DNA from: Aquilaria yunnanensis
Taxonomy: Eukaryota; Streptophyta; Magnoliopsida; Malvales; Thymelaeaceae
Direction of reading: 5' to 3'
Assembly (NCBI GenBank): GCA_039654915.1
Contig: CM077599.1
Location: forward strand, 11,782,501-11,846,500
Length of the DNA: 64,000 nucleotides
Shown in pieces: positions 42,985 through 55,508 of the stretch (positions are counted from its first letter, which is position 1; the number at the start of each line of letters is the position of its first letter). The notes beneath the pieces are model-generated. The model ran no database searches, had not been told where the DNA came from, and saw only the letters and a list, made by a program, of their open reading frames with translations. The translations under genes and the position numbers were made by a program.

Positions 42985-45900
42985 TGCAGGCAAGGATAAA
43001 TTACCGTGTATAGTGAAACAAAGAAAAGGCAAGCACAACTTGAGTTCAAAAAGTTAGACAAGGATCTCAAAGCCCTCAAGCAAATCCTTGTGAATCAATG
43101 CAGAAGATCAAACAAATTCTAGAAAATAGAAAAGAAGATGAAGTTGCATGTATTGCATATCTGTTGACACCCAAATTTATCCAGATACTAACTTTTGTTT
43201 TAGTTCTAGGTTAAAAAAAATTAGTTTAAAAGCATTTTGGTTTTGCAGGGGAAATTTGGTATTTTTAGATGTTATTGATTTTTGGAGTTTAAAGTGTTCA
43301 CCTATTGTAGAAATAAGAATTAATTTAGTCTAGGCACAAATTTAGAGTCCTAAGAGTTTTATTGGGTCAATTTAGGGAAAACGGGAAAGTTTGGGAAGAA
43401 ACAGGAAATTTTTAGAGAATTTTGGGAAAAAATTGGAAAGTTTGAGGTTAATTTGTCAGAAATGGAGAGTTTTGGGGCAAATTTGATGAGATCCTAAAAT
43501 TTTAAGGAAATCTAGAAAATTTTAGGAAGTTTTGGGCTCAATTGACAAATCCTTAAAGTTTTGGGTCAAATTGAATTTCACACAGAATCTAGGGCAAGAT
43601 CAGCAGGTTGGGAGTTTTGTTGGACTTAAATTGGTATTTTACCATATTATATCCTGATATCCTCAAATTGAATTTGGATCAAGTTTAAAGTCTGTTAAAC
43701 CTAGCTAATCTCACCTAACCTCTCTTAGTATAAGTATGGGCCATTAATTGATGAAAAGAGGGCAGATTAGAAGAAAAAATGAAAACCCTAAGCTTCTTCA
43801 GAAAAAGGAAAATCTGCAGCCTTTAGCCCCTGATTTTTTTCTCTCAACTTCAGAAAACACACTTTTCTTAGAACCGCTGCCACCACTCTTCGTCAACCCC
43901 TCCTAGTGGCCGCTGTGTCGCTGCCGAGCAAAGCCACGCCACTGCTGCCCACTAAATCGAAGGAGACGAGTAATATATGTAAAGTTTCGAGATTTTAAGG
44001 ACATCTAAGATTCCATATTCGATTGGTCTAATAAGAGCCACAGTTTGAAACTAAATTAAAAATCAAATATAACTCAATAAGATTTATCAAAATAATTTCA
44101 TCAATTATTAGGTAAAGAAATAAAGATTTAGGAAAAGATAAAACCAAACCCAATGACACTAATTTTCAGGCGCTTTAATAAGGTTATTTTAGCGTAATCG
44201 ACTCACGATCTTAGAATCTCTCACAGACCATAACAGGTATCCGATCGACCTAGGCTAAGGGAAATTGATTGGTGACGACTTCTAAAAATCACATTGCTGC
44301 GAACTCACGGCCTAGAATAAGATAGTTCTTTTAAATTCTTTGTGGATTTGGTAAAGTTTCGAGATTTCAAGGACATTTAAGATTTCATATCCAGTTGGTC
44401 TAATAATAGCTACAATTTGGAATTAAATTAAAAATCAAACATAACTAAATAAGATTTATCAAAACCATTGCATCAATTATTAGGTAAAGAAATAAAGATT
44501 CAGGAAAAGATAAAACCAAACCCCATGATACTAATTTCCGGGTGCTTTAATAAGGTTATTTTAGTGTAACTGACTCTCGATCTTAGAATTTCTCGCAGAC
44601 CATAACAAGTATCCAATCAACCTAAGCAAAATTGATTGGTGGTGATTTCTAAAAATCACGTTGCTACGATATCCAATGAGAGGAGAAGCAGCCTAGAGCA
44701 AGCTTCAAAATCAGCAGGTTCATGAAACCTCAAAACCAATGTTGTAAGTTCTAGCAAGGACATGCTTAACAATTCAAAATCTTCAATAGCTGGCATGAAA
44801 CCTACAAAGCCTCACACAAAAGCTACCAATTCTAAACCATTAACTACTGCAACTATGAACTTTATCAGGCTAAGTAGGGTGACTCTGCAATTGCCACAAA
44901 TGAAAAAGTTGAGAAGCAATCAACTATTGAATTGAACCCGAGACCTTAAGGTCCATCTTAGTCAACCATATCCAACAGATAAGAGTATTGATATAACTCT
45001 TAGAGCATCTCAAACTTCAAAACATTTTACAACCCATTAAGAAAGAAAATATGACCCAATAAGCCTTCAAATGCCAGAACCAACAAACTGCAAGATAAGA
45101 AGCTTGAATTGCATAAGCAATCTAATTCAAAAATTCCAAGATCAAATCTAGGCTAGCAAAATAGGCAGCCAAGCAGACAATAGATTCAAGGTCTTCATGT
45201 AGGAAGTCCAAGCTTAGATCCGAAAGTTGCATCAGAATAATAACCAATCAAGTGATGTTAGTAGCCATGTGAGAGATGTGAGCCACCAATAAGATGTTTC
45301 TTTAATAAAATTTGATAGTAACATCAGTTCTGCCTCTATTGTTGAAAATGAAGTCACGAGCACTAAAAGATCAAGCAAAACTAAAAGCTTAAGCTTCCAA
45401 CAGAATGTCACAAACAATAATGTAAGATTTTCACTCTTCCTTTCCTCCCTTATCCCTAATGATTATATAATCTTCTCTTCAACAACATGAACTTTATATC
45501 TCCAAAATCACAGGAAGCAGGTTCATTGAAGATAACTTGGAGCTAGGATACATAAACATTGCACTTGAATGACGAAGTCACTTACTCTAGTGAAGAAATA
45601 TCACAAGGCTTAAAGATGCAAACTTCTCAGACTATAAGAATTGATGCTGAAGCTCCCGTTCACCTAAATTTCACAGAATATTAACAATGAACTAACTAAA
45701 ATTCAATAAGAATAAATAATATAAAAATAAATTTCTTAGATGAAGATACTTAGTGTAATTATTAGTTATATTTTTTATGCTACAGATGATATGCTAAATT
45801 CTTATGAACTAGAGTGGAGGTTTGTATTTTTGGATGACTTGTGTAGTTATAACCTCATGTCCTACCAAGATCTTATAGTAAAGAATATTGGTCATTTAGT

Positions 45901-46440
45901 TTAGAAACTCATACAAAATAGACGACATTGATCAAGAATCCATGATAAATGAAACCACATCAATGTCTAACTGCCAAAATACAGACCAATAATAAATTTC
46001 AAAAATATTGTTTGCATCAGGTCTCCAGGGTGTTGAATATGTATACTTAACATTACATCTTCGCCAATTGGATAGCTGATTAACCCCAGCTTGTTCCTTA
46101 CTTTAGGAAAAAAAAAAGGTTTTGATGACAAAAAAATGGTAGAAAGATCAGTCAGTTTAAACCTACTCACAAAGTGCACAGGAAACTTGTATTCAATATT
46201 GTCAACAAAATCATACCCAATGAATAGAGGAAGGAAAGTTATGGCAAATGGTGGCACCAGTTGAACATGACTTTCAATAAACAACAAAAAGGACAACAAC
46301 TTATTAAAGAATTATGCTCAAAGATAGACCATCTACAAGCTAGCAATTCAAACCTTGAAAAGGACGATGATGATTTGAGAAGCATCCCATGGCAAGATTC
46401 TTGCAACAATCTACTGCGGTTAACTTCAATTAAACATTAA
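42985..46440 (+). pseudogene. LONGIFOLIA/TRM-like (DUF4378) gene remnant, split by a solo LTR
   Basis: LONGIFOLIA/TRM proteins act at microtubules and shape organ elongation. Pieces appear in the family order. After a splice acceptor (CCCTGCAG/G) comes LEFKKLDKDLKALKQIL, with MQKIKQILENRKED in another frame. Across the solo LTR (43162-44668) comes SSIAGMKPTKPHTKA. Further on are a Ser-rich stretch and SSDVSSHVRDV...ENEVTSTKRSS...SLSFQ, ending at a GTAAGA donor (45422). Near 46265-46420 is QLIKELCSKIDHLQ and DDDDLRSIPWQDS, from the DUF4378 C-terminal domain. Many stops and frameshifts make it nonfunctional. The N-terminal part is absent. Identification rests on my memory of the family pattern, so it is moderately secure. 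Confidence 0.7.
43162..44668 (+). mobile_element. Tat-related solo LTR, 1507 bp, with duplicated 3' segment
   Basis: Starts TGTTGACACCCAAATTT, with a perfect 5-bp duplication ATATC at 43157-43161 and 44669-44673. The last base pair of the LTR reads CG instead of CA. The final roughly 365 bp are present twice in tandem (about 43975-44300 and 44340-44665), each with CAGACCATAACA(G/A)GTATCC and GATTGGTG(A/G)(C/T)GA(C/T)TTCTAAAAATCAC. That same U5-like text ends the Tat LTRs at 11770-11880. The insertion splits the DUF4378 pseudogene. Confidence 0.88.
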
Positions 46441-46740
46441 TAACCTGACAAAAAGACCTTTGATGGAAGATTATACATTGGCTATTGCTGGTCAGCAACC
46501 TATTTTGTTGATGCCTCCACCTAATTTACCAAAAAATTTCAACTTAAAATAAGCAGACTTCAGTAAACCTAGATACATTTCAATAAAAATATTTGAGAGA
46601 CTCGTTAGACCAAAATAGTTGACATTCTTTTATAGCATCTATGAACCTAGAAACCCAAAAGTGCAAGACAACCAGGGAGATGATGGGAGAAAGGTGAAAA
46701 GTAGAAGCTCGAAACAGCTTTTGGCAAGCCCTCAACATCT

Positions 46741-47115
46741 TTATATCCCCAATCTTGCCATGTGAAGTCTCATACTCTCTCGTACTCCTCTTATGCTAAC
46801 GTCTTTCTCTTCACTGTTGCGCGCACACATTGAAACACAATCTCTTAGGAAATTCTCATCCAATTCTTCATCATCTGCAAAATACAAAAAACATTTAAAT
46901 CCTCCATATTCATCCATGGATGTATTAAAATCAATAACCATTTTGCAGTGGTAAAGCCTGACTTGATTTGTGTGAATGTTCCTTAGAGCACAACTGCTTG
47001 AATTAGCTTTCTCGATGCCATTGGTGACTAAGAATCCAATCTTGTTGACAGAGTTATCCACCAAACATGTCTCTACGGTGGCAATGTTGAAGGCCTCGAC
47101 TGCACCAACGTGCAT
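46741..47115 (-). CDS. Hypothetical 124-residue frame
   Basis: Not recognised. The frame starts MHVGAVEAFNIATVET, has a mid region with CALRNIHTNQVRLYHC and an acidic stretch FADDEELDENFL, and ends MARLGI. Composition is balanced rather than low complexity, which is unusual for this window and is the only reason to list it. There is no clear promoter or splice context, and conservation cannot be judged here. It could be an exon of a decayed gene or chance. Confidence 0.25.
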   Translation of the reverse strand: MHVGAVEAFNIATVETCLVDNSVNKIGFLVTNGIEKANSSSCALRNIHTNQVRLYHCKMVIDFNTSMDEYGGFKCFLYFADDEELDENFLRDCVSMCARNSEEKDVSIRGVRESMRLHMARLGI

Positions 47116-48639
47116 TGAACACTGCTGGAAGCAGTAGTAAGAAGTGGAGGATTTAAAGCTAGGGAAAGATGAAATGGGAAAGAAGAGAGAGAAATGCGAT
47201 GATCTAGTGAACGGGAGGAGGTACTTTGATATAGTGATTAGATGAAGACAATGATGGATGAAGAAGGAATGGCAAAAATGAGATGGAAGACTGGAAAATG
47301 CTTAAATCTACATGTAATTTCATCAAATAAGTATTATGATTAATCATTTAACAAATCAAAACTTGCAGCATTGAGACAATATCATTAACTCAAATTTTGA
47401 TTTACGTAATTGGGTAACATGTGCATATCTGAATCTAGTACCAACGCAACAACAAAATGAAACTTACCATATGGCATCAATTTATTGGCTTGTAGAGCTT
47501 GGGTATTTTTGAGAGTCAGAGTGTTAAAAGTTATCATTTACTTAATAAAAATTAAAGTTTTACCCCGTATTTGTTTTATAATCTCTTTTATTAAGGAAGA
47601 GTCAAAATCATCTTTATTTCATATATAGAGCTCACAGAATATGTGTTTGCAAGTGCTTGACCTTCTACTAAAAATCTAAAAAGATTTAGAATTTAAATAT
47701 TAAAGAATACCGTTGCAGTATGCATCTCATCCAGGAACTGATACGTCCAAAAGGGATCGAGAGGATTTTTCTTTTAAATAAAAAAGAGCTGATTCAAATA
47801 TGTGACGAAAAATATTTTGCATGGATTTCAAAGTTGTGGGTTAAGATTGATGGATGTAAGCCCCCGTACCCTTTTCACGGTCTATTTTTTTAGTTGATCT
47901 AAAAGTACCGTGAAATTAATTCCCTTTGATCGAAGAATGAGGCTAACTTGAAACTGAAAGTTCCTCAATAAGTCAATGACGTGTAACCCGTTATATATTT
48001 TGCGTCAATTAAACAGGTGCAGGCTGAATTTTAGAGGAGAAAATGCTCTCTATTTCAAGGAAACGAAAAGCTTCCAGGCCGCCATCGTCATCCTCTTTTG
48101 ACTTATGTAGTTAATTAACTAATTTCTCACCTCCAAGTTTAACCAACGTCTTCGATCACCAACTACGTACATTCCTTAGTATCCAGTTATTTGGATTAAT
48201 ATTACCGCATTAAAATTTTTTATTCCCATACACGTCGATTATTTATATTAATTGTATATTTCATTAAAATTTTAATTTTTAAAAAGTTTGAAAAACTATA
48301 TATATGTGTGTGTATGTATATAAGAAAGGATTTTTATTTAATGTTTCTTTTGTAGGCTTTTGTGAGTGAAAAAGGATATAAAAAATTATACATTCTCAAC
48401 AAAAAAAGAATATTCAAGTGATTATTATTTTTTTAATACTCAAGGTCACTATAAAACACAAGTACCAGAATACGGCGCCACTAGAGCTCAGGTCTTCTGC
48501 CTGGAATGTCTTATAATATTGCTAGCTAAACTAAAAATACAGGACTCAAGTGATTATTATATGCATGTAGAATTAATATTGACTTTGGTTAATTATTTCT
48601 ACTTTGTTGGCAAGCCGCAGTGAGCAAAACAAACCCCTG
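47116..48639. other. Spacer, no gene seen
   Basis: A purine-rich stretch at 47140-47300 lies upstream of the hypothetical minus-strand frame. The rest is AT-rich, with frames explained by composition. Confidence 0.45.
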
Positions 48640-50130
48640 CGTTCAAAATTGATTCTAAAGCTAAGGGTTAATTAGTTTTTACTTAAGTTAACTTAATCCA
48701 AGATAGTTTATTTTTCCTTTTATACCTTTTTTTAAGTTAGTATATGTAGGTATAATAATCCATTTAAATTATAATTTTTATAGTCTTATTAAATTTTCAT
48801 AAATTTTTAATTTTAATGCCTAAAAAATAAAAAATTTATAAAAATTTAATAATATCATAAAAATTTAGGGTAAAATCCAAATTTAGTCCTCTAACTTTGA
48901 GAATCGTCCTAATGTGGTCCCTTAACTCAAAAAGTCACTATTAAAGTCCCCTAACTTAACTAGTGTGTCCCATTTTGGTCCCTACTGTTAGTTTAATCGT
49001 TAGTTTAGATGGAAAATGCTTATGTGGCACACCAACTGCCACATGGCATCCTCTTTTATGAAACACAAGTGACAAAACTGAAAGAATAATAGATATCAGG
49101 GTAAAATTGACACATGAAAATAATTCTAAGGACCTAAAGCATATATTAACCCAAGTCATCCTACGCAACTCCAACAGCAAATGGTGGTCCTGCAATTCGA
49201 CGGCGGCGGCGTTTAAATTTGCTGGGCAAGGCAGACATTGACAACCCGAAATCGAGAGGGAGAAGAAGGGGAAATAGGGACGGGGAAATCGGGATAGGGA
49301 ATAGGGAGAAGACGAGGAAATCGGGATGGGGAAGAGCGGGAAATTAGTACGGGGAAGACGGGGAAATCGGGACGAGGAAGAGGGGGAAATCGGGGACGGT
49401 GAAGAGGGAGAAACAGAGACGAGGAGAGGAATAGAGGGGAAAGGGGAGAAATTGAAGAGATACAAAGGGGAAGCGGAGAAATCGGTGACGGGTGGGGGGA
49501 GGCAGTCGGGAGAAAGATGAGGAGTTGTCAGCGGTAGGCGTTGGACAGTGGCGAGATGGCGGCGATGGATGTTGTGCAATGGGCGGTGGCAAGATTGCAG
49601 TGATTTAGTGGAAGCGGCGTGAGGTGGAGCAAGGATGGTGGCCTGGGAACCGTCGGCGGCGACTGGGCTTTGGTTAAAATTAGGGAAGAAAAACTTCAGG
49701 TTATTTGTGTTTCTAATCCCTAGGATTATTGTTTGTATCAGTTTGGTTTTCAATTTTCATTTCTATATAGTTTGGTCATCCATTTTAGTTGAGGATGAAG
49801 CCACGTGGCAGTGTGGATGTCATGTAGACAAATTTTATCCGAAATAACGCCTAAACTAACAGCAGGAACTAGAATAGGACACGCTAATTAAATTAAGGGA
49901 CTTTAACAGTTACATTTTTAGTTAAGGGACTACATTAGGATGATCCTCAAAGTTAAGGGATTAAATTTGGATTTTACCCTAAAAATTTACTTTCAAATGG
50001 ATTATTAGATCTACTTAATATTGACTTTCAAATAAAATTAATTTCAGGTTAAGAATATATATAAAAAAAATAAGTCATTAATTTTGGGTTAAATTAATTT
50101 AAATTAAAATGAATTGATTCTAAATAATTG
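48640..50130. mobile_element. MITE (relative of 52545-52930) interrupted by a MULE
   Basis: Left part 48640-48867 and right part 49990-50130 align to the uninterrupted relative in FMO intron 2, including TTCATAAA(A/T)TTT, ATAATAATCCATT(T/G)AAA and ACTTTCA(A/G)ATGGATTATT. That relative shows the empty site (AATAACATCATGAAAATTTACTTTC) for the MULE at 48868-49979. Confidence 0.75.
48868..49979. mobile_element. Mutator-like element, 1112 bp, with purine-rich cargo
   Basis: A perfect 10-bp duplication TAAAAATTTA (48858-48867 and 49980-49989), inverted ends GGGTAAAATCCAAATTTAG...AGTCC and its mirror, arms about 180 bp. No transposase. The middle holds a GC-rich, strand-biased stretch (49195-49700) with a degenerate GGGGAAATCGGGAC(G/A)-type minisatellite (49250-49470). 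Frames there (up to 265 codons on the minus strand) are Ser/Pro-rich and partly read through the TIR, so I do not call them genes. The source of the cargo is unknown. Confidence 0.88.
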
Positions 50131-50159
50131 CTTTTAATCTTAGTTCCATGAATTTATAG

Positions 50160-51232
50160 AGGAATGAAAATCTTCTATCCCCAAAACTCTCTATCGCCTT
50201 CATGTCCTGTCCTTATAATACTACCACGCGTCTACAGTAAATAAGGAAGTTACGGAAAGTTAATGTCATACGGGCAGTTTGGCAAAAATCAAAGACAACA
50301 ACTACATCATTCAGAAGAAAAACTTTGAACTTGGTGTTTTAAAACAAAAAATCTTTAGTTTAGTCAGTAAATGTTCTTCCTTTTCTTTTGTTTTATTTTT
50401 TTTAATCAACAAAATCCTACGTTTTGCCTATACACTTAAAAAAAAGTGATTAATCAAATCATTTTAAGACTAATAATTAATATTACAAATTATCAATTTT
50501 CATCTTTGTAAATAATTTTTATATCATTTAAAATGAAAAAATTAATAATTTAAACTACCCATTAACTATAAAAAATTTTCTACACTTTTTAAATTTACTA
50601 CAGAATAGTTATCAAATTATTTAAATAGAAATTTAAAAATTCATGTCATGTAGTTATTTGACAAACCGGCATGCAAAAAACTAGTTTTGAAAGAAACATC
50701 TCTTTGTTGAAAACATTTCAATTGGATCTCACACGAGATTGATCACTTAACTTAGAATGTCTTCAAATTCTATTTAAATTATTTGATAATTATTCAATAG
50801 TAAATTTAGAATGTGTAGTAATTGTTTTATAGTTAATGAAAAGTTTAAATTATTAATTTTTTCCTTTTTGAATGGTATAAAGATGATTTACAGAGATGAA
50901 AAATTAATAATTTCAAATTTTAATTTCAAATTATTAGTCTTAAAACCATTTGACTAATCAATTTGTTTTGAAGTTTTCGGGTATAAGTTAGGATTTTGAT
51001 GATTAAAACAAATAAAAGAAAAGAAAATGAAAAACATTTACTAACTAAACTAAAGAACTTTTGTTTTGAAACACGAAGTTGAAGTTTTTTTTTTTTTTCT
51101 AAATAATGCAGTAGTTGTCTATATCGTTCACTTTCCATAAATATTTTATTTTTAAGCACGTGACAGTATTACAAGGATGTGCATGGCATGAAGGAGACAA
51201 AGACTTTTGGGGCAGAAGATTTTCGGGCAATT
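50160..51232. repeat. Long foldback element, copy 2, next to the FMO promoter
   Basis: The left arm (about 50160-50640) and right arm (about 50645-51232) are imperfect reverse complements over nearly their whole length. Examples are GAAAATCTTCTATCCCC with GGGGCAGAAGATTTTC, and GTTTTAAAACAAAAAATC with the mirrored text near 51060. Same family as 37735-40990. It ends about 30 bases before the FMO TATA box. Transcribed RNA would fold into a hairpin of up to 480 bp. Confidence 0.8.
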
Positions 51233-51261
51233 TAGAGTGGTGAGCTAGCTAGGCCTATATA

Positions 51262-51268
51262 TATAAAT
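51262..51268 (+). promoter_or_regulatory. TATA box of the FMO gene
   Basis: TATATATATAAATTA around 51254-51270, 75-80 bases before the ATG at 51341; transcription would start near 51290-51300. Confidence 0.6.
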
Positions 51269-51340
51269 TAAATTGCGCACACACATATATCTAATATCGT
51301 TTGGTTGCTTGAAGTTGAAAAAAGAAAAGTAGGGGAAATA

Positions 51341-54300
51341 ATGGAGAAAAAGAGTGTGGCTATCATCGGGGCAGGGGTGAGTGGGATTATGGCATGCAAA
51401 TACGCCGTCGAGAAGGGTTTCCATGTGACTGTGTTCGAAGCGGAGGAAACCGTCGGGGGGGTTTGGGCTCACACTTTGGAGACCACACAACTTCAAACTG
51501 TGAAAGAATTGTACCAATTCTCTGATTTTCCTTGGCCTTCTTCTGTTCGAGAACTACACCCCACTCATTTACAGGTTTTGATATACCGTTTACTTACTAT
51601 ACGGTACAAATATTTTCACATTTTATCATTTTATTACATAGTATATCATAATTTTATGTGCATTTTTTCCGAAAATTACAGTATACAGTAAATATTGTGA
51701 TATACGTACCACGGTATTTTATTTTTTACGGATACGTGTGAGATTTTTTTTTGTTATTTTACATAAAAAATATCATAAATAAATAAAACATTAAAATATA
51801 ATTAATATACATATCATAAAATAAATATTTACTTTTATTCTTTTGGTTATTTTTCTTGGTTAACATAAAAATTTAATGATTACTTTGAACCACCCAGGAA
51901 TTCAATGTGATATTAAAAAATGTATTGTTGTTATTAAAGTATCATTTTTTTCTCTTATATCAATAAATTAGTTTCTTTTTTAATATTATTTGTTTTGCTT
52001 TATATATATTATTTTTTTTTATGTTTTTTGTATTAAAAAATATCTTCTATCACATATGTTTTATTTATATTTGAAAAATTATAATTAAAAAAATTAGAAT
52101 ACATATAAAATATGTAAAAAAAATTATTGAATTTATGTCACCTTAAAATAATATTATAATATTTATTTTTTTTATGAAAACAGTAATGGTATGAGGTATT
52201 GTATACCTTGCGATATATTTTAAAATTTTAAGGTGCATTATACCTAGCTGTAATAGTATTTAAAACCTTGCAGGTGATGGACTACTTGGGGTCATATGTC
52301 AAGCATTTCAATCTCTACCCGCACATAAGGCTCAGCTCTAAGGTCCTCTCCCTAAATTACAGAGGAGAGTCAGAAGAAGAGATGGAGAGCTGGCATCTTT
52401 GGGGTGGTACTGGCACTGCCTTTAGCTCCAAAGGTAAATGGGATCTCAAAGTGCAGGACACGAGAGATGTAGATGCCCCAGTAGAGGTACTTATCTATAT
52501 ATATTAGTATAAAAAATATGAAGGTGCCAAACGTCCTATTAAATTATAGTAAGTTATTTTATTCTTTCTGTCAGAACTAGCACCCAGTTTATTTTAACTT
52601 AAGTTAATTGACTTCAAAATAAGTTATTTTTATTCTTACGTATTTTTTACCCGGAATTAATTTTAATTAAAATTCAATATTATGTTGTCGCAATAATCCA
52701 TTGAAACTACAATTTTTTTATAATCTTACTAAATTTTTATGAACTTTTTTAGTTTAAGGCATTAAAAAAGAAAAATTCATAAAAATTTAATAACATCATG
52801 AAAATTTACTTTCAGATGGATTATTGCATTTACATAATATTGACTTTTAAATGAAATTAGTTTCAGAAAAAAAAATATAAAAGTAAAAATAAGTCAGTTA
52901 ACTTAAGTTAAAATGAACTGACTCTAAATTTGTCATTGTTTTATTTTTTATTTACTTATATTAATGCTAGGCTTCCAAAAGGAAAGAAAACAAAGAAAAA
53001 AGAATAAGACCATGTAATCTATATGCCTTACATCTTAACTTTAATGGCAAAAACACTAAGTTGCAACTAAAGTTTAATTTTTGTAACAAACTTATCATTG
53101 ATTTCATATTATTATTGAACAATACCTTAAAACCAATATTTTATCAATTTCATTACCCTTTAACTTTAATGAGATATTTCTATTAACACTTAAAAGTGCA
53201 ATTTAATATTTTAGAAACATACATAGATAAATATTTTATTTTCTATTTGATTAGTGTCACATATATATTAGTATTGGGATTTAACACGGAAAAAAGTAAT
53301 AAAAAATCAATCTTGTGTAGGATATTTATCATTTGTAGCGATGGTATTTTTAATCTATTAGTTGTCACTGAAGTAGGACTTTTGTAATAAATACGCCCTT
53401 AAATTTATAAGTTACACAAAAAACAATTAATTAACAATACTTATGTAAATGATTATAAGGCAAAACACCGACATGTTTTATATACATGTTCTTAGACTTA
53501 GTTGTTTAAGTTTTATAGAGTATGGCTTCAAAAAGCGCATGACTCTTTTAAAAATAGTGGATAAAATCTATTCGTGATCCTCTAGTTTTAATATTTGTCC
53601 TAAAGTGATTTATACTAACATAAAGTCCCTTACCCTTTAACTTTGCATCTCATTTGAGTCCCTTTCATTAGTTTTTTCTGTTCTCTCCGATGAAACTTGA
53701 TGACGTGATGACTTGCATGCCGATGTAGCAGTGCCTAATACCAGTTGGCCCTTTTTCTCATAATAATAAATGACTATACTAAAAGAAAGTAAAATTTCGA
53801 GCAAAGATTGACAGAAAAACATAATCTAAGGACTGAAAATGTAGATTACGCAACTCATCTTCTTCCCCAAAGTCTCTTCCCTGCGAACGAAACAGCACAG
53901 CCTCATCCCAGTCCTATATATCCTCGTCCTAATCCTCTTCCTGAGCTTAAGCTTTCGCCGGATCTACTTGATCATCTTTCTCATCGCCCTCCTCAGATGG
54001 GTCGTCCTCTACCTCGCCAGGAAGGAGCTGCTCGTTGTCCTCGGATTTGAGATCGGCAACCGTGTGGTGGTGCCGGTGCTGCTCGCCTTCTTGATGGTAG
54101 CTTTGTCCTTCACCGGTGCGTGGGTCAACGTGTTGGTGGCTACAGCGACCAGAGCTTCTTTCATCATTTTGCACACGGGGTAGAGGACGACGGATGATCT
54201 GGTGGTGGATGATTTGGCATCGCCCTGTGGGCACGTGCTTGCTGGCAGAGATGAAGAACTGGATACCCCGACCCCGAGAGGGGATTATAGTGATGTCTAG

Positions 54301-55461
54301 TTTTGATTCTTCATGTAGGAACGGGATTGACTTAAAAAGTTGGGCAAGTTGTAATTATTAGTATTAGGAAAACTATAATAGAAAGGAAAAAGAAAACCAT
54401 AGATATTATTTGAAAATTCATTAAGTTGGAGAAAATAACTACTTCATATACTAAATTAATTTATTCGAATAACTATAAAGGTGAATTTTGTGGGTCCTTA
54501 ACCTTTAGTCTGTGATGATTAATATATTCAAGCTAAAAAAACTAAAAAAACTAGATGGAAGGTGCCACCAAGATAATTACCCAAAATATAATCTTCAATG
54601 TATTTGCTTTTTAACTTACATAAAATATACTATGGGAATATACAATTGACATTAGAAAAAAAAATATTTTTCAATATCCATGATTTACTTGAGTTAATAG
54701 ATTTCATCAAATAATCAATGATTAATAGGAATATTTTAAAAATTTTAGAACAAAAAAAGTAATTAATAGGATAAGAGTCACAAAGGAGTATAAATTAAAT
54801 ATTATGGACTATCAACAAAATTTTACCCTATTGTTTATGTTACCATTTTCTTTAATTTGGATAAAATATGGTATTATATATTTTATTTCAAATAAAAATA
54901 AGGGTATATTTAATAGTAAGTTGTTCCTTTTTATATCTATGGTGTGCTTTTCTTTTCTTTTTTGTTTCTATTTATACCTATTGTGTTTTTTGATAAACTT
55001 ATTAAAAAATAAAATTTGAAATATATTATTATTTTTTATTTTAATTAAGAAAAAATTTTAATATATTTTTCATATTTAAAATGTTAAATAAATTTGTAAT
55101 AATTGCATGTAATTTATTTATGTATATATATATATCAATGATGGAATTTTCTTTAATTAATTATGTTTTGATATTTGATATCATTGTGGGGCGTGTAGGT
55201 TCATGAGGCAGACTTCGTGATCCTGTGCATTGGCCCATTCAGTAGCTCACCACACATTCCCAAGTTTGAAAAAGGTTTCGGCCCAAGCGTTTTCAAAGGA
55301 ACAGTATTGCATTCACAGGACTATGCTGCCATGCCAAGAACAAGCCTCAAGGATTTGATCGAAGGGAAGAGAGTCACCATTGTTGGTTCTTATAAATCTG
55401 CTGTGGACATAGCAGCAGAATGTGCAAGTATCAATGGTACATACTCTTGTTGTCGGCCCTA

Positions 55462-55508
<47 letters not shown>

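Noticed and set aside
49326..49753. Charged + strand frame and Ser/Pro-rich minus frame in the MULE
   Set aside because: Both are translations of one purine-rich minisatellite; the long minus frame runs into the inverted terminal repeat.
54361..55198. Right end of the PRA1-bearing MULE
   Set aside because: No reverse complement of the left end is visible before exon 3.
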